Shown one piece after another: positions 28,492 to 37,863 of a DNA stretch of 64,000 nucleotides; the first letter of the stretch is position 1; each line of letters opens with the position of its first letter. A model generated the notes under the pieces. That model had not been told where the DNA came from. It did not search any database and saw only the letters and a list, made by a program, of their open reading frames with translations. Source of the DNA: Palsa-147 sp963771905 (GTDB taxonomy: Bacteria; Acidobacteriota; Terriglobia; Acidiferrales; UBA7541); NCBI GenBank assembly GCA_963771905.1, contig CAVYVI010000006.1:1-64000 (forward strand), read 5' to 3'. Both the position numbers and the translations under genes were made by a program.

Positions 28492-29565
28492 TCACGCTGG
28501 TTGCTGCTGCGTCATGCAATGAATCGTCCCCAGCCCGAGCACCAAATCCCGGCACGCGATTCCGACAATCTCGCGGTTCGGAAACAGCGCCGCGAGCGCA
28601 TCAAGCGCGGTGCGATCCTTCGCATCATTGAATGTCGGCACAAGCACAACCCGGTTCGCGATATAAAAATTCGCGTAGCTTGCGGGTAGCCGTTGGCCAT
28701 CGAAGAAAATCGGCGTTGGCATCGGCAGCGTCTCGATGCGCAGCGGCCGTCCATCCTGATCCTTCATCTCTCGCAGCCGCGCCAGATTTTCCTGCAACAC
28801 CTCAAAATTTGCGTCCGCCGGATCGTCTTCCACCACGGTGACCACCGTTTCCGCATCCACAAATCGTGCTAGATCGTCGATGTGCCCGTGCGTATCGTCG
28901 CCGGCGATCCCGCGATTCAGCCACAGCACCTTCGTCACTCCCAGATACTCGCGAAAAATGTCTTCCAAATCCTCGCGCGAGAATCCCGGATTGCGCGCCT
29001 GGATCGGGCTCAGCAGACATTCCTCGGTCGTCAGCATCGTGCCGCGCCCGTTCACGTCGATGCTTCCGCCCTCGAGCACCACGCGTCGTTCCCCATGCAC
29101 CGGCTCCCACGAAGTTATCTTCAGCCGTGGCGCGATTTTCCGTGTGACCGCATCATCTCTTTTCCAGTTGTCGTATTTCGCCCAGCCGTTGAAGCGCCAG
29201 TTGGTAATTCCCGTTTCGCCGTTCGCGCCCTTGATAAAAATCGGTCCAAAATCTCGAATCCATCCGCGATCCGTGTGCGCCACATAAAAATCCACGGCGT
29301 CGAGATTCGCATCGCTCTTCTTTAGCGCCAACTCGACTTGCCGTTTCGCACCCGCGTCCGCCACCACAATCCGCACGCGTTCCACGCGCGCGAGATTCCT
29401 CGCAATATCCGCGTACACCCACGGAATCGGCGCAAATTTTCCCGGCCAATCGGTCTTCTCATGCGGCCACGCGAGCCATGTAGCTTCGTGAGGTTCCCAC
29501 TCGGCGGGCATACGATACCCGAGCGGCGCGGGAGGCCGGCCGGTTTTCGCTCTCAATCGCGCCAT
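28492..29565 (-). CDS. aguA: Agmatine deiminase
   Basis: A 357-residue enzyme that converts agmatine to N-carbamoylputrescine and ammonia. The family motifs are clear: AEWEPHEATWLAWPHEKTDW near the N-terminus, DRGWIRDFGPIF, EGGSIDVNGRGT, GDDTHGHIDD and the catalytic GTIHCMTQQ with C350. The start at 29565 overlaps the end of aguB by 13 bases, so the two are co-transcribed; a start 18 codons later is possible. With the downstream-pathway amidase just upstream and the arginine decarboxylase at 55405 it gives a complete route from arginine to putrescine. Confidence 0.96.
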   Translation of the reverse strand: MARLRAKTGRPPAPLGYRMPAEWEPHEATWLAWPHEKTDWPGKFAPIPWVYADIARNLARVERVRIVVADAGAKRQVELALKKSDANLDAVDFYVAHTDRGWIRDFGPIFIKGANGETGITNWRFNGWAKYDNWKRDDAVTRKIAPRLKITSWEPVHGERRVVLEGGSIDVNGRGTMLTTEECLLSPIQARNPGFSREDLEDIFREYLGVTKVLWLNRGIAGDDTHGHIDDLARFVDAETVVTVVEDDPADANFEVLQENLARLREMKDQDGRPLRIETLPMPTPIFFDGQRLPASYANFYIANRVVLVPTFNDAKDRTALDALAALFPNREIVGIACRDLVLGLGTIHCMTQQQPA

Positions 29566-30440
29566 CGCTGAAGGATCGGGGAGTAGGCGTCGATGCGCCG
29601 GTCGCGGAGGAAAGGCCAGTTGCGCCTGACATCCTCCATCACACGCGGATCGCACTCGGCGATCAGAATCTCTTCCTTATTCGTCGACGCTTCCGCGATC
29701 ACTTGTCCGAATGGATCGGAAACGAACGACGAGCCCCAGAATTCCAGTCCGCTTTCCGGCGAGCCTTCGTAGCCCGTCCGATTCACGGCCGCCACAAAAA
29801 TTCCATTGGCAATCGCATGCGACCGCTGAATCGTCCGCCACGCGTCGAGCTGCGCCGCGCCGTGCTTCACTTTTTCTGAAGAGTGCCAACCGATCGCCGT
29901 CGGATAAAATAAAATATTCGCTCCGCCAAGACTCGCCAGCCGCGCACCCTCCGGATACCACTGGTCCCAGCACACCAGCACGGCAATGCGCCCGTACCGC
30001 GTATCGAAATTCGGAAATCCCAGATCGCCCGGCGTGAAATAAAATTTCTCGAAGTACAGCGGATCATCTGGAATGTGCATCTTGCGGTACATCCCCAGCA
30101 GCGAGCCATCGGCATCGAGAATCACCGCCGTGTTGTGATAAATCCCGGCGGCGCGCCTCTCGAAAAGCGAACCGATAATCACCACGCCCAATTGCTTCGC
30201 CAATTTTCCCAGCGCCTCTGTCGACGCTCCCGGAATTGGCTCGGCCAGATCGAAAATTTCCGCGTTCTCCTCGCGGCAGAAATATTGCGAGCGAAACAGC
30301 TCTTGCAGACACACGATTTGCGCGCCGCGCTTCGCCGCTTCCCGGATTTTCTGCAGTGCCTTCGCCAGATTCTCGTCCACGTTCGTCGAGCATTTCATCT
30401 GGACGAGGCCAACCGTAAATTGTTCTGCCATGCTTTTCAT
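29553..30440 (-). CDS. aguB: N-carbamoylputrescine amidase
   Basis: A 295-residue nitrilase-superfamily enzyme that hydrolyses N-carbamoylputrescine to putrescine. The catalytic triad is visible: E47 (CLQELFRSQYF), K120 (MYRKMHIPDDP) and C157 (VLVCWDQWYPEGAR). The length and the C-terminal DVRRNWPFLRDRRIDAYSP motif are typical. The start is either 30440 or the ATG three codons downstream; neither has a strong ribosome site. It is followed by aguA with an overlap and lies divergently from a Ser/Thr kinase gene, with about 118 bases for both promoters. Confidence 0.96.
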   Translation of the reverse strand: MKSMAEQFTVGLVQMKCSTNVDENLAKALQKIREAAKRGAQIVCLQELFRSQYFCREENAEIFDLAEPIPGASTEALGKLAKQLGVVIIGSLFERRAAGIYHNTAVILDADGSLLGMYRKMHIPDDPLYFEKFYFTPGDLGFPNFDTRYGRIAVLVCWDQWYPEGARLASLGGANILFYPTAIGWHSSEKVKHGAAQLDAWRTIQRSHAIANGIFVAAVNRTGYEGSPESGLEFWGSSFVSDPFGQVIAEASTNKEEILIAECDPRVMEDVRRNWPFLRDRRIDAYSPILQRWRD

Positions 30441-30521
30441 ACTATCATCTTGCCATCGTCGCGCAGAAGCCCCTCCGCGCCCCGCCCCGCATCTCCAAAT
30501 CGATTGCTCGCCTCCGTTTCG

Positions 30522-30550
30522 TTGACTTGCTTACGTGCGCATCCTAAGAT
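30522..30550 (+). promoter_or_regulatory. Sigma70-type promoter of kinase gene, apparently leaderless
   Basis: TTGACT at 30522-30527, a 17-base spacer and TAAGAT at 30545-30550. Transcription would begin about 30557, one or two bases before the ATG at 30559, so the mRNA would have essentially no 5' leader. No ribosome site is present, which agrees. Confidence 0.75.
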
Positions 30551-30558
30551 AGCTCGCC

Positions 30559-33451
30559 ATGCCCGAATCCGAGCCTCTAATCGGCCGAACGCTCTCCCAC
30601 TACCGGATTGTCGAAAAGCTCGGTGGCGGAGGCATGGGAGTTGTTTACAAGGCCGAAGACACCGATCTCGGCCGCTTCGTCGCCCTGAAGTTTCTCCCCG
30701 AAGATGTTGCGCAGGACCCGCAGGCTCTCGAGCGTTTTCGCCGCGAAGCCCGCGCCGCCTCAGCGCTGAATCATCCCAATATCTGCACGATCTATGAAAT
30801 CGGCCAGCACGATGGCCGCGTCTTCATCGCTATGGAATACATGGAAGGCGCCACGCTCAAGCATCGCATCGCGGGACGCCCGCTCGAGCTCGACTTGCTT
30901 CTCGATCTCGCCATCGAAATCGCCGACGCTCTCGACGCCGCCCACTCAAAGGCCATCGTCCATCGCGATATCAAGCCGGCCAACGTATTCGTGACGGAGC
31001 GCGGCCACGCCAAGGTTCTCGATTTCGGCCTGGCCAAGCAGATTCGCGCCGTGGCAGCCGGCAGCGCACCCGAGGACGCTACACGGGTCGGGCCCGAAAC
31101 CGTCGCTTTCAAAGAAGAGGAGCTCACTAGCCCTGGCACCGCCGTCGGCACCGTGGCTTACATGTCGCCCGAGCAAATCCGCGGCAAAGACCTCGATCCG
31201 CGCACCGATTTGTTCAGCTTCGGCGTGGTTCTGTACGAGATGGCCACGGGAACACAGCCATTCCGCGGCGACACATCGGGCGTGGTCATCGACGCTATTT
31301 TGAATCGCACGCCGATCTCCGCGCTTCGTCTGAATCCCGAGCTGCCACCGAAGCTCGAAGACGTCATCAACAAGGCGCAGGAAAAAGATCGCAAGCTGCG
31401 TTGCCAGTCGGCCGCCGAGTTGCGCACCGATCTGCAGCGCCTCAAGCGCGATTCCAGCTCCGGAAGAATCGCTTCCAGGGCGCCCGATGCCGGCGACGCT
31501 CTCCCTCCCACGGCCGCTTCATCTGCGAGCGCGGCCCGGCAGTCGTCAGCGTCACAGCCAATCAGTAGCGGCAGCGCTTCGGCAACGCCGCAGCCGGCGA
31601 GTTCCTCGGGCAGTGTCGCTCATACTTCCGGCAGTTCCGTTGTTGTCCAGACAGCGAAGCAGCACAAGTTTGGCCTGGCCGCAGGGGTTGTAATCGCACT
31701 GCTCGTTCTGGCCGCCGCGGGGTACGGCGTCTATTCGCTTTTTGCCGGCAAAGGTGCGGTGCCCTTTCAGAATTTCGCAATCTCCCAAATCACCAACAAC
31801 GGCAAATCCGCCCTCGCTGCAATCTCCCCCGACGGGAAATACATTCTCAGTGCTCTCAACGACGGCGGGAAGGCCAGCTTGTGGCTTCGTAACGTGCCGA
31901 CGAACAGCGACACGCAAGTCATCGCACCCGCCGACGTCATCTACACGGATCTTGGTTTTTCCCCGGATGGTAACTACATCTATTTCATCAAGGCCGAGGC
32001 TGCCGTTCTTTCCGTTCGTGACCTTTTTCGCGCGCCTGTCCTCGGCGGCGCTCCGCAACTCGTCGTCCACGACATCGATTCCGACATTTCCTTCTCCTCC
32101 GATGGCAAACGCTTCGCGTTCATGCGCGATAACGACCCTGACATTGACAAATATCAATTTCGGACCGCCAATGCTGACGGCTCGGACGACAAGATGTTTG
32201 CCGGCGGCCCGATGACAGACGCATCGCGTTTCGTCGCCTGGCAGCCGAATCAGAATCAGATTGCCAAAATCCAATACCAAGTGGGCGATCAGCTCAGCGT
32301 AATCAAACTCTTCGATATCGCCTCCGGGCAATCCAAAACGATTGCCTCTTTCAAGGATAAGGACCTCGAGGGAATGATTTGGCTTCCCGACGGAAAGGGC
32401 TTACTCGTCCGTTATGGCGATCCTTCCACGCACTTTTCTCGCTATCAGATCGGGCTGATTTCATATCCGGGCGGAGAATTTCACGCTGTCACGAAGGACA
32501 CCAACAATTACCGTACGTTGACGGTGTCAGCCGATGCCAAGACGCTCTCAACCATTCAACAAAGAACTCTGCGAAGCTTCTACGTGTTTCCCGCGACGGG
32601 CACGGGCGCAAGCTCTCCGAGTCCTGCACTTCCCCAGGAAAAAGAGATCGGCGATTTCGCTTGGGCGGGAGCGGGAGGCTTCTATCTCGCGGCCGAGAGC
32701 GATTTGGAGCGAGTGTCCGTTGACGGAAGCAACAAGACAGTTCTCCTCAGCAACGCCGGTGTCTTCGGAATAAATTCGTGCCCGGATGGACGGAGCGTCG
32801 TGTTTAGTTGGAACGGCCCGGCCGACGGAACCACCGTAAACATCTGGCGCACCGACGCGAACGGCGCCGACCCGAAGCAACTTTCCCAGGGCACGTTTGA
32901 CCGCGACCCGGTGTGCTCCACCGATTCCAAGTGGGTCTATTTCAGCGATTCCGACTCCGGTGCCGGGCCACGTCTTGCGAGTTCCTATTGATGGATCGAG
33001 CAAGCCGGTCCTCGTTCCGGGCGCCGTCGTCCCGCACGCCATCATCTCATCTCGGAATATCGGGGTCTCACCGGACGGCAAATACCTGGCAACTGTGATA
33101 ACCATATCGCCGACAGGTGGTTCGAGTGTAGGTGTGCAGAAAATAAATCTCGTGCCACTCGACGCCGGCTCGGAGCCTCAAACCAAGCTTCTCGATCCGG
33201 ATCCCCGCTTGCGCGGTGGTCTGACCTTCACTCCTGACGGGAAGGCCTTGGTTTATGTCATTCGCGAGAACGGCGTCGAGAATCTCTGGTTCCAGCCTCT
33301 CGATGGCTCCCGAGGCCACCAAATCACCAATTTCCCCGCCGAATTGATCGGGACATATCATTGGTCGCCCGACGGCAAGTCCCTCGGCATGATCCGCGCG
33401 CACGGCGAATCCGACGTTGTTCTCCTGCGTGACTCCGCCGCCTCGCCGTAA
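30559..33451 (+). CDS. Ser/Thr protein kinase with C-terminal beta-propeller, one +1 frameshift
   Basis: A PknB-type kinase, common in Acidobacteria. The kinase domain (about residues 14-280) has GGGGMGVVYKAED, the ATP Lys in FVALKFLPED, HRDIKPANVFV, DFGLAKQ and the activation segment to SPEQIRGKDLD. A Ser/Ala-rich linker leads to one membrane helix (about 372-397, GLAAGVVIALLVLAAAGYGV) and an outer TolB/WD40-like propeller with repeats such as ISPDGKYILSALNDGG and FSPDGNYIYF. The frame breaks near 32965: DSKWVYFSDSDSG continues as HVLRVPIDGSSKP one frame over, to 33451. Removing one base gives 963 residues, the usual size. The propeller may sense an extracellular ligand. Confidence 0.9.
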
Positions 33452-33985
33452 TCCCGGTTCCGTCTTGCACGCCACGCCCGCGTCCCGAGATTCGCATTGC
33501 GTCGATCGGCGCTCGAAGTGGAGCTGCATTTGAATGCGAGGTTGTTGGTCGCGTAATACGACTACTATGACTCTCATTATCTCCCGATTCTCATTGACAT
33601 GAATTTGGGAATCCGCCAGTATCCCTTTTCTTCGAGCGGACCATTGCGTCGAGGTCGCGGCCGCGATGTCCCGGCGTCGTGAATCTTTTTCATTGCGAGC
33701 ATGATTGCCTCGGGAAGATTTATAACAAGCGCTCCGCAAGTGTTTCAAAAATACCTTAGAGCACTGGCGATCACTTAACGTTTGGCACTGTGAACAATGC
33801 AGAAATGATGGACCCAGCGAAGTACCCGTGTGGATCTGTGCTGAAGATTTTCACGCAACGGCCTCCATTCGCTTCGCCGGGAGAACGCCAACTGAATCGT
33901 TCTGTCCGGCCGTTGATCTCCCTCAGTGAACTCGGACGCTCTCGCGCCGGAAATGCATGCTTCCTGGAAGAAGGAGAAGTCATAC
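33452..33985 (+). other. Intergenic region, no gene seen
   Basis: About 530 bases between the kinase and the giant secreted protein. The first 50 bases resemble a stretch at 41574-41638 (see findings). The final part carries AAGGAGAAG before the next start. I see no clear promoter pair and no reading frame with protein-like composition. Confidence 0.5.
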
Positions 33986-36900
33986 ATGAAAAAGATCGCC
34001 CTAGCATTTGTCTGCTGCACCGCGCTCATGGTGTTGGCAGCCCCGATTGCGCTCGCACAGCAAACGTCGCTGATCGATATCGGGCCAGGAGGCTTCATGG
34101 CATCGAACGTATGTTTGAGCTCAGATGTGACCGCCGGATGCCAGGTCGCGACCAATAACGACGCCACGACGACGACGGGTGGCGCGCTGCGCCTAACTTC
34201 GAATACCGCCAATCAGTCGGGTTCGGCATGGTTTGTCACGCCAGAACCGGTGGCAAGTGGCTTTACAGCAACCTTTCAATTCCTCATCACAAATCCGAGC
34301 GCCACACCCGCGGACGGTTTGGCGTTTGTGATCCAAAATGCTTCGGCGGCGCTCGGAGCGATTGGATATACGGGTGGGAATGGAGGAGCGATCGCGTACG
34401 GGGACGATGATACGAATTCTCATCCCAATAGCGGCATACCGAGCAGCCTGGCAATTGAATTCGACACCTTTCAAAACGGATGGGACGCGGACGCCAACCA
34501 CGTCGCGGTTCAGAGCTGCGGAAAACTCAACAACACTTCACACCATAAGCAGCTTTGCTCGGCAGGTGGTTCCAACTCCACTTTGGGAATTGCCCCTGCA
34601 GCCACTCTTGGCTCCGATATTCTGTCCGCAAACGGTCAACTGCATACCGTCTCGGTTCTGTACATTCCGCCCGCCGCCTCATGCGCTCCCACTTGCAATA
34701 ATCTCACTGTGACTTTGGACGGCACCATTATTCTGACCGTGAGCGCGGATCTCACCTCGCTGGGCCTAAGCGACGGCAATGCCTATGTGGGCTTCACTGG
34801 AGCCACCGGCGCATATGATGAAGACCAGGACATCGTGAGCTGGAGTATGACGCAGGGCCAGTCAATCACTCCAACCAGCGGTCTCACTCAGGAACTTGTA
34901 CTCGACAGCACTACAGATAACCTCATTTATTTCGGCTTTGACTATAGCGTCGCGAACGCAGACAGCGATCCTCTTACGATCCAGCCTGGTACGTTTCCGT
35001 TTGTGAATCTTGAGGGAATAAGCCAAGCCAATTGGACGACTATGACGAACGGTACGTCGCTTGGTGGCGGCTCTTGCCTCTTGGCCGCCGGACTGACGGA
35101 CGCAAGCGGAAATCGCACGCTGTGTGCGATTACCACCATGGTGTGCACGACGACCGCCGTACCGATCGCTTCGGGTGCGAACTGTCCGCAATCAACTGTG
35201 CGGAACATCCTCTTCAATCAGGAGACGGACCTGGTTTACCCGCAAGCTGGAAACGGATCTGGTTTTCCGGGAATCGATTCAACCGGCGATCTCGCCATCC
35301 CGGCGAATACTGCTTTTGGGATTATAGAGTTGCCCGATGCCATAACCACAGGCGCGCAGTGTAGTTACCCAAGTGGTAGTCCGCTGGCAGGCCAACTATG
35401 CCCGCAGAACATCATCACTCAGCTCGAAGATAACACGCCTCACAGCGGAGGTACGGGAACCACGGCGAACTCCTCTTATGTGCTCTTCTGCTGCGAGCCC
35501 GAGTGGCAGACTACGCTCACGATTCCCATGTGGTCGAATACCGCGAGCGTCCCCGTAACGGCTACCAGCGAACCGCCAGGCACTCCGCCGGAACCGTCAA
35601 ATCCCACGGGCTTTCAAGCAGCCCAGGTTACGTCTGTCGTCGTCGGCGCCGAGCTCCAAACCCTGGATCCGCTCGATCCCACGTTTCCTATACCTGGCGA
35701 GCAACCCTTAAGCGGTACCCCATCGTCCTGTCCGACGTCTTGGTCAACGCAGAATCCAACGACGTTCAGCGGAGCGGGAACCATCACCGACTTCTATAAC
35801 GGAACAGGAACTCCTACGCTTGCCGAAGGCGCATACAACGCCCATTTTTTCTCGGTGGACTGCGCCAATTTCGAGGAGTTGGTTTATCCGGGGTCGATAT
35901 CGGTGAAACCCGGCACGCCGGGTGCGACCAACCTGCTGACATTCAAGACCGTGTCTTTCAACATCGATATGACCGCACCAAACTTGACTCTGCCCGCGAC
36001 TGAACCGAGCGGCTCGTACGGCTCGATGCTCACTTCGTCAATCACTTGCACAGATCCCGTCTCAGGAGGAGTGGCGTCGGGTATTGCGACCTGTGGACCT
36101 GGCCCCGGTTACGCCGGCCAAAATCCGGTCATCGTGACGGTAACACTGCCCACGAACGTGCTGGGCTCACAGACGTACAATGTCACCGCGACGGATCAGG
36201 CTGGAAACTCGACCACGACTTCGTTCCCTTACAATGTTACGACGGCGATGCTCAGCATCACCGCGATCGCCAGCGGTACCTCGATGACCTATGGTGGCAC
36301 TCCTCCGACAATCACCGCCAGTTACAGCGGGTTTGCGATTGGGGACAATGCCGGAAGTCTGACCACCCAGCCGACCTGCTCGACTGCGGCGACCAGCTCG
36401 AGCCCCGTGGGCAACTACTCCACTTCTTGCATGGGAGCGGTGGATGCGAACTACATGATTTCCTATGTCGCCGGACCGAACGTGACCGTGAATCCGGCCC
36501 CACTGACCATTACCCCTGTCACCAGCAGCTCCTCGATGACCTATGGCGGCACTCCTCCGACGATCACCGCGAGTTACAAGGGTTTCGTGAACGGGCAGAC
36601 TGCCTCGAACCTGACCACCCAGCCAACCTGCTCGACTACGGCAACCAAGACGAGTTCGGTAGGCAGCTATTCCACCACTTGCATGGGAGCGGTGGACGCG
36701 AATTATATGATTACCTATGCGACTGGCCCGACGGTGACGGTAAACCCAGCGCCGCTGACAATTAAGGCGAGCAGCGCGACCGTTGCGTACGGATCGACGA
36801 TCCCTCCCATCACGGCCAGCTACAGCGGGTTTGTGAACAGTCAGACTGCGTCAAGCCTGACCACCCAGCCGACTTGCTCTACCACGGCGATCAGCACGAG

Positions 36901-37678
36901 CCCTGGCATGTACCCCAGTTCGTGCACGGGAGCAGTGGATCCGAACTACGCGATCGGTTATGTGAACGGCACTATCACGGTGAGCGCCCCCCCCAGTTTG
37001 ATGATCTCGCCCGCAACGTGGCCCTTCGGCACTTTGTATTTGGGGCAAAGCGCCTCGCAGACATTCACTCTGACCGCGGGTGCTGGTTCGTCGGTCGCGA
37101 TTTCGAGCGTGACCATTCCCGGCTCGAACAGCGATAGCGGCACGCAACCGCCGGGCGATCCAGATGATTTCAAGATTACCAACAACAATTGTGTGAAGAC
37201 GCTCTCCGCTGGGACAAGTTGCACGGTCAAGGTGACTTTCACCAGCGATAGCGACGATCCCAATGAACCGCACTACGCCTATTTGACCGTCACGGACAAC
37301 GCGGCGGGGAGCCCGCAAACGGCGTACATGTACGGAACGGTCATCAACCCGAAGGTTTCCCTCTCCGCGACGAGTTACGGTTTCGGAAAGCAGACCTCGG
37401 GGTCGTCAATCACGGAGGAGGTGGCGAAGCTGACCAACTCGGGCACGACGACGCTGACTCTCGGGACTCTATCAGTCAGCGGTAGCACCTTCACGCCTGG
37501 AAGCGGGAGCGGTACGAACTGCTCAAACGGCGGCAGCGTTGCCCCTGGCTCCAGCTGCGCGATCTATGTGACCTTTACCCCAACGAAGAAGGGCACAAAA
37601 TATTCCGGCACCGTGACCATTACGGACAACGCGCAGAACAGTCCGCAATCCATCTCGCTGTCGGGCACGGGAAACTGA
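33986..37678 (+). CDS. Giant secreted lectin-like/MBG-repeat protein
   Basis: A 1230-residue exported protein. The signal peptide (MKKIALAFVCCTALMVLAAP, to about residue 24) is followed by a legume-type lectin domain (about 28-290; WFVTPEPVASGFTATFQF, DGLAFVIQNA, LAIEFDTFQNG, IVSWSM). Ig-like segments follow, then three MBG-type repeats of about 80 residues beginning ITAIASGTSMTYGGTPPT, ITPVTSSSSMTYGGTPPT and IKASSATVAYGSTIPP, and two C-terminal ASH-like domains (FGTLYLGQSASQTFTL; YGFGKQTSGSSITEEVAKLT). The start at 33986 has AAGGAGAAG upstream; an in-frame ATG 20 codons earlier gives no signal peptide at its end. Such proteins probably bind carbohydrate or mediate adhesion. Confidence 0.88.
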   Translation: MKKIALAFVCCTALMVLAAPIALAQQTSLIDIGPGGFMASNVCLSSDVTAGCQVATNNDATTTTGGALRLTSNTANQSGSAWFVTPEPVASGFTATFQFLITNPSATPADGLAFVIQNASAALGAIGYTGGNGGAIAYGDDDTNSHPNSGIPSSLAIEFDTFQNGWDADANHVAVQSCGKLNNTSHHKQLCSAGGSNSTLGIAPAATLGSDILSANGQLHTVSVLYIPPAASCAPTCNNLTVTLDGTIILTVSADLTSLGLSDGNAYVGFTGATGAYDEDQDIVSWSMTQGQSITPTSGLTQELVLDSTTDNLIYFGFDYSVANADSDPLTIQPGTFPFVNLEGISQANWTTMTNGTSLGGGSCLLAAGLTDASGNRTLCAITTMVCTTTAVPIASGANCPQSTVRNILFNQETDLVYPQAGNGSGFPGIDSTGDLAIPANTAFGIIELPDAITTGAQCSYPSGSPLAGQLCPQNIITQLEDNTPHSGGTGTTANSSYVLFCCEPEWQTTLTIPMWSNTASVPVTATSEPPGTPPEPSNPTGFQAAQVTSVVVGAELQTLDPLDPTFPIPGEQPLSGTPSSCPTSWSTQNPTTFSGAGTITDFYNGTGTPTLAEGAYNAHFFSVDCANFEELVYPGSISVKPGTPGATNLLTFKTVSFNIDMTAPNLTLPATEPSGSYGSMLTSSITCTDPVSGGVASGIATCGPGPGYAGQNPVIVTVTLPTNVLGSQTYNVTATDQAGNSTTTSFPYNVTTAMLSITAIASGTSMTYGGTPPTITASYSGFAIGDNAGSLTTQPTCSTAATSSSPVGNYSTSCMGAVDANYMISYVAGPNVTVNPAPLTITPVTSSSSMTYGGTPPTITASYKGFVNGQTASNLTTQPTCSTTATKTSSVGSYSTTCMGAVDANYMITYATGPTVTVNPAPLTIKASSATVAYGSTIPPITASYSGFVNSQTASSLTTQPTCSTTAISTSPGMYPSSCTGAVDPNYAIGYVNGTITVSAPPSLMISPATWPFGTLYLGQSASQTFTLTAGAGSSVAISSVTIPGSNSDSGTQPPGDPDDFKITNNNCVKTLSAGTSCTVKVTFTSDSDDPNEPHYAYLTVTDNAAGSPQTAYMYGTVINPKVSLSATSYGFGKQTSGSSITEEVAKLTNSGTTTLTLGTLSVSGSTFTPGSGSGTNCSNGGSVAPGSSCAIYVTFTPTKKGTKYSGTVTITDNAQNSPQSISLSGTGN

Positions 37679-37863
37679 TAGCAACGGAAGCGTAGACGCA
37701 CTTCGCTGAACGCTTCCAAAGGCAGTCACGGAATCCTGCTGACGAACAGCGGGACTCAGTGGCGAACTCTTGCGAGTACTCGACCTGCCCGCATCTTTCA
37801 GCGAAGCAGGCTTGCGCCGGGAACCCCGCCGCTCGAATTGAGGATGTTGATTCTCGATGGCGG

